A stretch of DNA of 64,000 bases. It comes from Bacteroidales bacterium (lineage in GTDB: Bacteria; Bacteroidota; Bacteroidia; Bacteroidales; M50B96). The notes below the pieces were generated by a model. That model worked only from the letters and a program-made list of their open reading frames with translations. It was not told where the DNA came from and made no database searches. Each line of letters starts with the position of its first letter. Within the stretch, counting starts at the first letter, position 1. Where the stretch lies: contig JAIOYV010000017.1 of assembly GCA_021740905.1 (NCBI GenBank), positions 1-64,000 on the forward strand, in the 5' to 3' direction. Positions 27,598-35,174 of the stretch are shown here, one piece after another. A program made the position numbers and the translations under genes.

Positions 27598-29205
27598 ATG
27601 ATAAAATTGATCCATAAAACGTGGTGGCTGGTCGGTATAACTTTTTTATTATCCTCGGTTAGCCTCCTGTCGCAGAACGATATACAGGCCAAGAAATTTG
27701 AACGATTACTCAACCTGATAGAAAAGCAATATGTTGATACGGTTGATTCTGAGGCATTGGTCGAAGCTGCCATTGTTGGCCTGTTGAAAGAACTCGATCC
27801 CCATTCGGTGTATATCAGCAAAGATGAAGTAAAGGGAATGAACGAACCTTTGCAGGGAAACTTTGAAGGAATTGGCGTGCAGTTCAACATACTAGATGAT
27901 ACCATCATAGTTATCCATCCAATTTCGGGTGGGCCATCCGACAAATTGGGTATAAAATCGGGCGACAGGATTGTGACTATAAATGATGAAAATGTAGCTG
28001 GCAACGGCATCACAAACAATAAAGTGCGGAGCAAGCTGATGGGCAATAAGGGCACTGTGGTAAATGTGGGCATCAAGCGCTTTGGGTCGAAAAAACTGCT
28101 CGACTTTGCCATTACCCGCGACAAAATCCCAATCCACAGTGTGGATGCAGCTTACATGATGGACAAAAAAACGGGTTACATAAAATTGAACCGTTTTTCG
28201 GCCACCACCTTGAAAGAGTTTGAAGAAGCCCTTACCACATTAAAAAACAAGGGGATGAAGCAACTTATCCTGGACTTGGAAGGGAATGGGGGTGGCTACC
28301 TGAACATGGCCATCGAGTTGTCGGATGTATTTTTAAGCGAAGGGCAATTGATTGTTTATACCGAGGGGATCAATAATCCAAAGAAGACATACAATGCCAG
28401 CAATAAAGGTGATTTCGAGTCAGGAAGATTGGTTTTGATTATTAACGAGGGCTCAGCTTCGGCCAGCGAGATTGTTTCGGGGGCCATCCAGGATTGGGAC
28501 CGTGGTGTGCTGATTGGCCGCCGCTCATTTGGAAAAGGGCTGGTGCAAAGGCAATTTCCCCTTACCGATGGTTCGGCAGCAAGGCTGACCATTGCCCATT
28601 ATTATACACCTACAGGCCGATCAATCCAAAAACCCTATAACGAAGGTGTGGAGAGCTATCGCAAGGATATTAGCGATCGCTATAAAAATGGCGAGCTGAG
28701 CAATGAAGACAGCATCCACTTTGCCGATTCACTGAAATTTGAAACCTTGTCCTCGCAACGGACTGTCTTTGGTGGAGGTGGCATAATGCCCGATATTTTT
28801 GTCCCTATCGACACAACAGCCTACACCGATTATTATAGAGACCTGGTGCGAAAAGGCATCCTGAACAAATTTGTACTTGGCAAAATTGATAGCAATCGCG
28901 CGGAATTAAAAATGGAATATCCCGATTTCAATCTATTCAAATTGAATTTTAATGTTGATAGCCTTTTCTTAAATGAATTGTTCGATATGGCCGAAGGGGA
29001 AGGAATTGAGAAAGAACAGGAAGAAATGGGCCGATCAATAGAACTACTTCGGGTACAAGTCAAAGCATTGCTTGGCCGCGATTTGTATGAAGAAGGGAAT
29101 TACTTTGAACTATTTAATGCTATTGATCCATTGGTGCTTAAAGCTTACGAGGTAATCAATGACAAGAAGGAGTATAATGATATTTTGAAGGGAAAAAATG
29201 AGTAA
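27598..29205 (+). CDS. S41-family C-terminal processing peptidase
   Basis: A 535-residue secreted or periplasmic serine protease of the CtpA/Prc type, degrading or trimming envelope proteins at C-termini. An N-terminal signal sequence (about 1-26) precedes a helical region, a PDZ domain (about 90-170, with SGDRIVTIN), and the protease core. The catalytic dyad can be placed by comparison with E. coli Prc: Ser288 in SASASE, Lys313 in SFGKG and the supporting Gln317. Family members from Bacteroidota usually have this length. The frame stays open for 74 codons upstream, but that stretch contains repeats and no plausible start; the ATG of MIKLIHKTWW begins the signal peptide. Confidence 0.93.
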   Translation: MIKLIHKTWWLVGITFLLSSVSLLSQNDIQAKKFERLLNLIEKQYVDTVDSEALVEAAIVGLLKELDPHSVYISKDEVKGMNEPLQGNFEGIGVQFNILDDTIIVIHPISGGPSDKLGIKSGDRIVTINDENVAGNGITNNKVRSKLMGNKGTVVNVGIKRFGSKKLLDFAITRDKIPIHSVDAAYMMDKKTGYIKLNRFSATTLKEFEEALTTLKNKGMKQLILDLEGNGGGYLNMAIELSDVFLSEGQLIVYTEGINNPKKTYNASNKGDFESGRLVLIINEGSASASEIVSGAIQDWDRGVLIGRRSFGKGLVQRQFPLTDGSAARLTIAHYYTPTGRSIQKPYNEGVESYRKDISDRYKNGELSNEDSIHFADSLKFETLSSQRTVFGGGGIMPDIFVPIDTTAYTDYYRDLVRKGILNKFVLGKIDSNRAELKMEYPDFNLFKLNFNVDSLFLNELFDMAEGEGIEKEQEEMGRSIELLRVQVKALLGRDLYEEGNYFELFNAIDPLVLKAYEVINDKKEYNDILKGKNE

Positions 29206-29207
29206 AT

Positions 29208-29340
29208 GAAAAATTAGGGAATTGTGAAATTAGGGAAATGAGAAATTAAGGAAATGAATAATTAGGGAAATGAGAAACTTGGGAGGCACATCCTTATTTA
29301 CCTACACCCCTTAATTCCCTAATTCCACAATTCCCTATTC
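29208..29340. repeat. Degenerate repeat with long inverted arms between ctp and pnuC
   Basis: Left side (29208-29251): three to four variants of GAAATTAGGGAAAT. Right side (29309-29340): TTAATTCCCTAATTCC and ACAATTCCC, which are the complement of the left units. Transcribed, the two arms can pair over about 30 bp with a loop of about 57 nt. It may separate the protease and pnuC transcripts. Confidence 0.7.
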
Positions 29341-29350
29341 AACTTAAAAA

Positions 29351-29962
29351 ATGGAAATAATAAACTGGCTAACCAATAACTACATCGAGCTTTTCGCGGC
29401 CCTCACAGGTTTCGTTTACATCTACTTTTCGATAAACGAGAAAATATGGCTCTGGCCTTGGGGTATCGCCACCTCTTCGTTTTTGGTGGTCGTTTTTTTT
29501 ACATCGAAATTTTATGCCGACATGGGCTTGCAGGTATATTATGTGGTAATCAGCATTTATGGCTGGGCACACTGGGCACGAAAAGGAAAACTGTTTGAGG
29601 AGAAAAACCTCCCAGTCATAAAACTGAATTTTGCGTTAAGTATAAAATTGCTTTTGATTTTTATTCTCATTTTCATCACCATTGCTTTTATTCTCATTCG
29701 ATTTACTGACTCCCCTTTGCCCTGGTGGGATTCATTCACTACTTCGTTGAGTATTGTGGCCACATGGATGTTGGCCCGAAAATACATCGAGCAATGGCTC
29801 ATTTGGATATTGGTCGATATGGTTTCCACAGGATTGTACATCTATCGCGAATTATATATCACCGCTATCCTAATGACAGTATATGGTATTTTGGCCATTG
29901 TTGGCTATCGGGTTTGGCGAAAATCACTTCATGAAAATTTACTTTCCGTTCAAATTAAATAA
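29351..29962 (+). CDS. pnuC: PnuC-family nicotinamide riboside transporter
   Basis: A 203-residue inner-membrane protein with about seven hydrophobic helices. Family motifs are present: the first helix, EKIWLWPWGIATS, QVYYVVISIYGWAHW, and the C-terminal WILVDMVSTGLYIYRELY. PnuC carries nicotinamide riboside inward by facilitated diffusion, trapped by phosphorylation. The next gene, immediately adjacent, encodes a NadR-like P-loop kinase, which supports nicotinamide riboside over thiamine (PnuT) or riboflavin (PnuX) as substrate. The two form a tight two-gene unit. No riboswitch is apparent upstream; the gap is occupied by an inverted repeat. Confidence 0.9.
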   Translation: MEIINWLTNNYIELFAALTGFVYIYFSINEKIWLWPWGIATSSFLVVVFFTSKFYADMGLQVYYVVISIYGWAHWARKGKLFEEKNLPVIKLNFALSIKLLLIFILIFITIAFILIRFTDSPLPWWDSFTTSLSIVATWMLARKYIEQWLIWILVDMVSTGLYIYRELYITAILMTVYGILAIVGYRVWRKSLHENLLSVQIK

Positions 29963-30502
29963 GTGAGGATGGTAACGAAAGACAAGTCATTGAGGATAGT
30001 CATCACAGGGGCCGAATCGACCGGAAAAACAGAAATTGCAAAGAAACTTGCCAGCCACTTCAACGGAATACTTATTCCTGAACTGGCCCGCGAATATGTG
30101 GAAACTCTCGACAGACATTATAGTTTCGATGATGTTGTGCAGATTGCACATCAGCAAATTTCTGTTGAAAAGGAATTGTCTGATACATCTGGAATAATCA
30201 TTTTCGATACCTGGCTGATCCTTACGAAAATTTGGTTCCAGGAAGTTTACCAGCAAGTTCCCTATTGGGTCGAAACCTACATAAACGCTCACCCACCCGA
30301 TTTTTTCCTGGTTTGCGAAAACGATCTCGAATGGGTTTACGACCCGGTACGCGAAAACAAAGATAAACGCGATTATCTTCAGGCTTTGTATATTTCGGAA
30401 ATCGAAAAACTTGGAAAACCATGGTGCAAGATAGGTGGAAAAGGGGAACAACGAACTTTGAATGCCATAAAAACCATCGAGACATTTTTGAAGGATCGGT
30501 AG
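29963..30502 (+). CDS. NadR-like nicotinamide riboside kinase (AAA ATPase)
   Basis: A 179-residue P-loop protein corresponding to the C-terminal kinase domain of NadR. Walker A is GAESTGKT (residues 16-23), followed by PELAREYVE, a Walker-B-like IIFDTWLI, and a VYDPVRENKD lid segment. It should phosphorylate nicotinamide riboside to NMN, trapping substrate brought in by PnuC. NadR's N-terminal HTH and adenylyltransferase domains are absent. The listed start is a GTG directly after the pnuC stop; the ATG at 29969 (177 residues) is equally plausible. It is cotranscribed with pnuC. Confidence 0.85.
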   Translation: MRMVTKDKSLRIVITGAESTGKTEIAKKLASHFNGILIPELAREYVETLDRHYSFDDVVQIAHQQISVEKELSDTSGIIIFDTWLILTKIWFQEVYQQVPYWVETYINAHPPDFFLVCENDLEWVYDPVRENKDKRDYLQALYISEIEKLGKPWCKIGGKGEQRTLNAIKTIETFLKDR

Positions 30503-30504
30503 TG

Positions 30505-30533
30505 TTGCCAACTATTTTAAATAACTATCTTTG
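30505..30533 (+). promoter_or_regulatory. Bacteroidota promoter of ppa (TTG-N18-TATCTTTG)
   Basis: TTG at 30505-30507 and TATCTTTG at 30526-30533 are 18 bp apart, a full match to the Bacteroidota sigma-A consensus. It lies just after the nicotinamide riboside kinase stop and about 50 bp before the pyrophosphatase start, so ppa has its own promoter. Confidence 0.75.
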
Positions 30534-30583
30534 CAGCAGTTATCAGAATATCAATTTTTTAACGAATAAAACTAACTATTAGG

Positions 30584-31258
30584 ATGAAAAACAATATCAT
30601 GGATCAAATAGGCCGCTTAATGGGCCTTCGCTATAAATCACATCCCTGGCACGGTATCGATGTCGGACCGGATTCACCGGATATAGTAATGTCATTTATC
30701 GAAATGGTTCCTACGGATACAGTAAAATACGAAATCGACAAAGATAGTGGGTACTTGCGTATCGACAGGCCTCAAAAGTTCTCGAATGTAATCCCTGCCT
30801 TATATGGTTTCATCCCTCAAACTTATTGTGCCAAAAACGTGGCAAAACTTAGCCAGGATGCACTCAAGCGGCCCGATATAATTGGCGATTGCGACCCTCT
30901 TGATATTTGCATTTTGACTGAGAAGACCATCTCTCATGGCAATATAATTGTTCGCGCAAGGCCTCTCGGTGGCTTTCGCATGATTGACGGCAACGAGGCT
31001 GACGACAAAATTATAGCAGTTCTAAACAATGATGCTGTGTATGCCCAGTACAATGAGATATCAGAATTACCCGAAATGGTAGTAGAACGTTTGCGCCATT
31101 ATTTTCTTACTTATAAAGATATGCCGGGAGGTGGAAAGCGTAATGCCGAAATTACCCACACGTATGGAAGTAAAGAGGCGAAAATAGTAATTGGCGAGGC
31201 CGTAAAGGATTACAATAATAAGTTTCAAAACCTTGAGACTATATACGGACAGGGATAA
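30584..31258 (+). CDS. ppa: Family I inorganic pyrophosphatase
   Basis: A 224-residue cytoplasmic enzyme hydrolysing pyrophosphate to phosphate. The metal-binding motif GDCDPLDICI is at residues 101-110, with YGFIPQTYC before it and a C-terminal basic stretch. Other conserved Asp/Lys/Tyr residues (YEIDKDSGYLRIDR) fit the active site. It is slightly longer than the E. coli enzyme (176 residues) at both ends, as in eukaryote-like or Bacteroidota members. ATGs at residues 1 and 6 are both possible starts. A canonical promoter sits upstream, consistent with a strongly expressed housekeeping gene. It is convergent with folD; the 184-bp gap shows nothing clear. Confidence 0.92.
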   Translation: MKNNIMDQIGRLMGLRYKSHPWHGIDVGPDSPDIVMSFIEMVPTDTVKYEIDKDSGYLRIDRPQKFSNVIPALYGFIPQTYCAKNVAKLSQDALKRPDIIGDCDPLDICILTEKTISHGNIIVRARPLGGFRMIDGNEADDKIIAVLNNDAVYAQYNEISELPEMVVERLRHYFLTYKDMPGGGKRNAEITHTYGSKEAKIVIGEAVKDYNNKFQNLETIYGQG

Positions 31259-31442
31259 ATTGTTGCGCCTCCTATTAGTAGCATTAACGAAGGATGAGGT
31301 TTCGCCAAACTATGTGAAAGATTCGTGGGGTAAAGGCTCGTGTTCTATTCCCCATGTAGTTTGATTTATTTCCTTTTGCGTAATTATTCTGAAGTAAATT
31401 CTGATTTCGTCCGTAAAGTTTGATCAAGGTGCAGATTGTTTT

Positions 31443-32324
31443 CTATTCCGCAGCCCTCCTCTTCATTGCCAACAAAGTATTCTTCATTAACGAAACGATG
31501 GTCATTGGGCCAACGCCTCCAGGAACGGGGGTTATGTGCGAACATTTTGGGGCTACCTCGTCGAATTTGACATCGCCATATAGTTTCCAGCCCGATTTGG
31601 TTAGATCGGATTTTACACGGTGCATACCTACGTCAATAACTACTGCCCCTTCTTTCACCATGTCGCCGGTAACGAATTCTTTTTGCCCAATGGCCACGAT
31701 AAGGATGTCGGCTGTAAGACAAACTTCATTTATATTTTTAGTGCGACTGTGACAGATTGTTACGGTGGCATTGCCCGGTTTGCTTTTTCGCGATAGCAGA
31801 ACACTAACTGGAGTGCCCACGATGTTACTACGGCCCAGTACCACACAATGTTTTCCTTCGGTTTCGATATTGTACCGCTCTAACAAATCGACAATTCCTG
31901 CCGGGGTTGCGGAAATAAAAGCTGGAAGTCCGATCATCATCCGGCCTAAGTTTATAGGATGGAAGCCGTCTACATCCTTCGATGGGTCTATAGCCTCGAT
32001 TACTTTGTTTTCATCAATGTGTTTTGGTAGCGGAAGTTGCACGATAAAACCATCGATTTCGGCATCCTTATTCAGCTCATCAATTTTGGCCATCAAGGTG
32101 GCTTCGTCGATGCTTTCGGGATATTCAATAACAGTTGACAGAAAACCCACCTGCTCGCAGGATTTCATTTTGTTGTGCACGTATGTGCGGCTTGCTCCAT
32201 CGTCGCCCACAATAATCACAGCCAGAGAAGGGGTTTTGCCCCCGCCTTCTTTTATCTTGATTACTTCCTGCCGGATTTCTTCTTTAATTGTGGCTGAGGT
32301 TTGTTTTCCGTCGATTATTGTCAT
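31443..32324 (-). CDS. folD: Bifunctional methylenetetrahydrofolate dehydrogenase/cyclohydrolase
   Basis: A 293-residue cytoplasmic enzyme interconverting 5,10-methylene-, methenyl- and 10-formyl-THF, for purine and fMet-tRNA synthesis. Motifs include [17 protein letters not shown] with the catalytic Lys, [26 protein letters not shown], the NADP-binding [13 protein letters not shown] and the C-terminal [12 protein letters not shown]. The start was moved to the ATG at 32324 (MTIIDGKQ) because the 26 upstream codons run into a palindromic repeat. It is a single leftward gene between repeat-rich gaps. Confidence 0.95.
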   Translation of the reverse strand: MTIIDGKQTSATIKEEIRQEVIKIKEGGGKTPSLAVIIVGDDGASRTYVHNKMKSCEQVGFLSTVIEYPESIDEATLMAKIDELNKDAEIDGFIVQLPLPKHIDENKVIEAIDPSKDVDGFHPINLGRMMIGLPAFISATPAGIVDLLERYNIETEGKHCVVLGRSNIVGTPVSVLLSRKSKPGNATVTICHSRTKNINEVCLTADILIVAIGQKEFVTGDMVKEGAVVIDVGMHRVKSDLTKSGWKLYGDVKFDEVAPKCSHITPVPGGVGPMTIVSLMKNTLLAMKRRAAE

Positions 32325-32353
32325 AGCCCAGAGTTTTATAAATAATTGATTAC

Positions 32354-32432
32354 GCCCTTTCAGGGCTAGATAACGAACTTTACCTTTTCCATAGGGCTTC
32401 ACCCTATGCTATTGCTTACGCACCTTTGGTGC
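32354..32432. repeat. Triple short-palindrome element upstream of folD
   Basis: Three small hairpins in a row: GCCCTTTCAGGGC (32354-32366), ATAGGGCTTCACCCTAT (32391-32407) and GCACCTTTGGTGC (32420-32432). The arrangement and wording resemble REP-like intergenic elements I recall from other Bacteroidota genomes. Confidence 0.65.
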
Positions 32433-32452
32433 TTTTGATTGTCAACAAAAAC

Positions 32453-32573
32453 TTTCGACTGCCTGTTGAGGATTGCCCACTGAGAACTGAAAACTGCCAA
32501 CTGTAAACTACCGACTGTAAACTGAATACTGTGGTCTGACTGCCTACTGAAGACTGAGGACTGCCTACTGAAG
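32453..32573. repeat. Degenerate ACTG-rich tandem repeat
   Basis: About twelve imperfect units related to AACTGAAAACTGCC and GACTGCCTACTGAA fill the gap between folD and the 3' end of ffh. CTACTGAAGACT occurs twice almost unchanged at 32544 and 32564. Confidence 0.7.
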
Positions 32574-32574
32574 A

Positions 32575-33912
32575 CTACCTCCGCCGCGCTTGCATTTTCT
32601 GCATCATCCGGGCTTTGTTGCCGCCACCGGTAGTCATCATGCGCATCATTTTACGGGTTTCGTCGAATTGTTTGATCAGGCGATTTACATCCTGGATAGT
32701 TGTTCCACTACCACCTGCTATCCGTTTCCGGCGGCTACCGTTCAAAACTGCAGGATCGCTTCTTTCCAATGGGGTCATAGAGTGAATAATAGCTTCTATA
32801 CCTTTGAAAGCATCATCATCAATATCCAGATTTTTCAATGCTTTGCCTACGCCAGGGATCATGCTGGCCAGGTCTTTCAGGTTACCCATCTTTTTGATCT
32901 GGGCAATCTGGTTCAGGAAGTCGTCGAAGTTAAACTGGTTTTTGGCAATTTTCTTTTGAAGGGCACGGGCCTCTTCGGCATTGTATTGCTCCTGGGCTTT
33001 TTCGACCAACGACACCACATCGCCCATGCCTAGGATACGGTTGGCCATCCTCTCGGGATGAAAGACATCGAGGGCATCCATTTTTTCGCCAGTACCCACA
33101 AATTTGATGGGCTTGTTTACTACCGAACGAATGGAAAGTGCAGCCCCACCGCGCGTATCACCGTCGAGTTTGGTCAACACGACTCCGTCGAAATCCAACC
33201 GGTCGTTAAATTCCTTGGCAGTGTTCACAGCATCCTGACCGGTCATAGAGTCGACCACAAATAGAGTCTCATGGGGTTCGATAGCCTTTTTTACATTGGC
33301 TATCTCGTTCATCATTTCCTCATCAATGGCCAAACGCCCTGCGGTATCGATAATGATCAGGTTGTGCCCCTGCATCCTGGCAAACTTGATGGCCTCTTTG
33401 GCAATCTTCACCGGGTTTTTGTTATCGTCCTCGGTATAAACAGGAACGCCAATTTGTTCGCCCAGTACTTTCAATTGCTCGATAGCGGCAGGACGGTACA
33501 CGTCGCAGGCCACCAGCAAAGGGCTTTTGCCTTTTTTGGTTTTCAGCATGTGAGCCAACTTGCCCGAGAAAGTGGTTTTACCCGAACCTTGCAGACCGGC
33601 AATAAGGATAATGCTGGGGTTTGTTTTTATGTTGATATCGACCATTTGGCCACCCATCAATTTGGCCAGCTCGTCATGCACGATCTTGGTCATCATCTGA
33701 CCAGGCTTCACCGATTTCAACACATCCTGGCCGAGAGCCTCTTCCTTTACCGTATCGGTAAAGCTTTTGGCTATCTTGAAATTCACATCGGCATCCAGCA
33801 ACGCCCTGCGAATATCCTTCAGGGTTTCAGCAACATTTATCTCAGTTATCCTGCCTTCGCCTTTCAGCAGCTTAAATGACTTCTCTAATCGATCGCTTAA
33901 ATTTTCAAACAT
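32575..33912 (-). CDS. ffh: Signal recognition particle protein Ffh
   Basis: A 445-residue SRP54-type GTPase that, with 4.5S RNA, targets nascent membrane proteins to FtsY and SecYEG. The N domain (1-85) is followed by the G domain with the P-loop GLQGSGKTTFSG (residues 106-117), DTAGR, and TKLDGDTRGGA. The methionine-rich M domain (about 300-445) ends RMMQKMQARRR. Length and motifs are standard. It is monocistronic. A TATTTTTG box lies 30 bp upstream of its start. Confidence 0.97.
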   Translation of the reverse strand: MFENLSDRLEKSFKLLKGEGRITEINVAETLKDIRRALLDADVNFKIAKSFTDTVKEEALGQDVLKSVKPGQMMTKIVHDELAKLMGGQMVDINIKTNPSIILIAGLQGSGKTTFSGKLAHMLKTKKGKSPLLVACDVYRPAAIEQLKVLGEQIGVPVYTEDDNKNPVKIAKEAIKFARMQGHNLIIIDTAGRLAIDEEMMNEIANVKKAIEPHETLFVVDSMTGQDAVNTAKEFNDRLDFDGVVLTKLDGDTRGGAALSIRSVVNKPIKFVGTGEKMDALDVFHPERMANRILGMGDVVSLVEKAQEQYNAEEARALQKKIAKNQFNFDDFLNQIAQIKKMGNLKDLASMIPGVGKALKNLDIDDDAFKGIEAIIHSMTPLERSDPAVLNGSRRKRIAGGSGTTIQDVNRLIKQFDETRKMMRMMTTGGGNKARMMQKMQARRR

Positions 33913-33941
33913 CTTCTTTGGTCCATTTTATTTCAGGGGGG

Positions 33942-33949
33942 CAAAAATA
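33942..33949 (-). promoter_or_regulatory. Possible -7 box of ffh (TATTTTTG)
   Basis: The minus strand reads TATTTTTG, matching TAnnTTTG, 30 bp before the ffh ATG. No TTG at -33 distance is visible because the upstream side is a degenerate repeat. Confidence 0.4.
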
Positions 33950-33957
33950 GTAATATA

Positions 33958-34080
33958 AGTTCGTAGTTGAAAAGTTTTGATGGCTCGGAATTGGGGAGTT
34001 CAAAGTTGAAAAGTTCTGTATTGAAAAGTTGAGGAGTTCAGAGTTGAAAAGTTTTAAGTTGAGGTGTTCTAGGTTGAATT
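33958..34080. repeat. Degenerate GTTGAAAAGTT repeat
   Basis: Imperfect units around GTTGAAAAGTT with spacers such as CTGTATT or GAGGAGTTCAGA recur about seven times upstream of ffh. The unit resembles the complement of the AACTTCTCAACTCAG unit at 3919. Confidence 0.65.
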
Positions 34081-34200
34081 CCATATTTGGTCAACAAACC
34101 AGTCGTGTAAAGTTGGCAAACAGATTTCTCCCCCGGCACACTTACTAAGTATTTTTAAGATGCTAAGTAAGTTGTGATCACAAAATCCAAAGTTAAGGGT

Positions 34201-34398
34201 TCATTCAGCCTCAAAAATAAACACCTCCTCAATTTTCATTTCAAATTGCTTTGCAATATCGTATGCCAGTTTCAAGGACGGGTTGTACTTGTTTTTTTCA
34301 AGAAAAACAATGGTTTCCCGCCGCACCCCAACTTTAAGGGCCAGGGCTTCCTGGGTTAAATCGAACCTTGCCCGGAACTCTTTAATTCTATTTTTCAT
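34201..34398 (-). CDS. XRE-family HTH transcriptional regulator
   Basis: A 65-residue protein that is almost entirely one Cro/CI-type helix-turn-helix domain. [21 protein letters not shown] (about 14-34, shown in parts: [20 protein letters not shown]) forms the recognition region, and the C-terminus [11 protein letters not shown] is typical of small YozG/XRE regulators. It is translated from a start inside the 3' end of the membrane-protein gene (11-bp overlap), so the pair is translationally coupled. Such pairs of a small regulator and a small multi-helix membrane protein are common in Firmicutes and Bacteroidota. Target genes are unknown; autoregulation is plausible. Confidence 0.9.
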   Translation of the reverse strand: MKNRIKEFRARFDLTQEALALKVGVRRETIVFLEKNKYNPSLKLAYDIAKQFEMKIEEVFIFEAE

Positions 34399-34789
34399 TG
34401 AACCACTGCTTTATAACAAACTTAGCAACTATATAACTCAATGCCGACAGGAATATCCCCCAGGCAAATATCGATTCGGAATAATGATTCAGCTTCATAA
34501 ACACATAAATAAAAATCCATATTGGCATCGAAATAAAAAAGGCGAAGTAGCCTGCTTTGTATTTAATTCGATTACTCATTTCATCATCTATAGGAAAGCC
34601 CTGTATTTCTTCTTTGTTTAATTTTGCTGCTCTAGAAACAGTAAATACAACATTCCCGATTAGCAAAATCAGAAGAATTAAATCCAGTTCATTAAACAAG
34701 CCTTTGTTTTTTTTGAAGACGAGAAATGCTACAAGGATGATTGCTAATAACTTGTAGGCTGCCCAAAGGGTTCTTTTGTTTAGGTTCAT
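34388..34789 (-). CDS. Small integral membrane protein paired with XRE regulator
   Basis: A 133-residue protein with four hydrophobic segments (about 8-25, 31-48, 76-96 and 105-125). Charged loops lie between, and the short C-terminal tail is KQWFNEK. The layout resembles DUF2178/DUF6773-like proteins found beside small XRE regulators, but I cannot name the family with certainty. It overlaps the regulator gene by 11 bp and is upstream of it in the same operon. It may sense or respond to membrane stress or an antimicrobial compound; that is inference from the pairing alone. Confidence 0.8.
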   Translation of the reverse strand: MNLNKRTLWAAYKLLAIILVAFLVFKKNKGLFNELDLILLILLIGNVVFTVSRAAKLNKEEIQGFPIDDEMSNRIKYKAGYFAFFISMPIWIFIYVFMKLNHYSESIFAWGIFLSALSYIVAKFVIKQWFNEK

Positions 34790-34963
34790 GGTTTTTGATT
34801 ATGTTAATTATATCTAACACAAAGATAGAAATATATAATATTCAAATCCAAATTGAAATTTATTTTTTTTGAATCTCACACATCCTTTCATCCACCGTCT
34901 GGCTTCGAGCAAGAAAGCGTAGGTGGGACTCAACTTCGCCCATTAAAAATGAAGTGTGAATCA

Positions 34964-35071
34964 AATGACCATCAATAACAACCGAATGACTATGAATGAC
35001 AATCGAATGACAATCGAATGACAACCTAATGACCATCAATGACAACCTAATGACCATTGAATGACACTCAA
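34964..35071. repeat. AATGACAATCG tandem repeat, about ten units
   Basis: Ten contiguous units of 10-11 bp (AATGACAATCG, AATGACAACCT, AATGACCATC and variants), the most regular short repeat in the window. It occupies the 385-bp gap (34790-35174) between the membrane-protein gene and the TonB receptor gene. Otherwise that gap shows only A/T-rich sequence. Confidence 0.8.
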
Positions 35072-35174
35072 TAAATAATTGCAAAAGACAATAGATTTCC
35101 CGTTTTCCAGTTTCGATAGCAGCACCCAATTTCGGTATGCTTTAAATTAAATTGTTCTGACTATTTTTGCCCGG

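Noticed and set aside
29987-30511. A 174-residue minus-strand open frame opposite the nicotinamide riboside kinase
   Set aside because: The sense frame has an intact Walker A motif and fits the pnuC operon; the antisense frame has no features.
33271-33879. A 202-residue plus-strand open frame opposite ffh
   Set aside because: It is the shadow of a highly conserved GTPase gene on the other strand.
34964-35071. CRISPR array
   Set aside because: Units are 10-11 bp and contiguous, with no unique spacers and no cas genes anywhere in the window.
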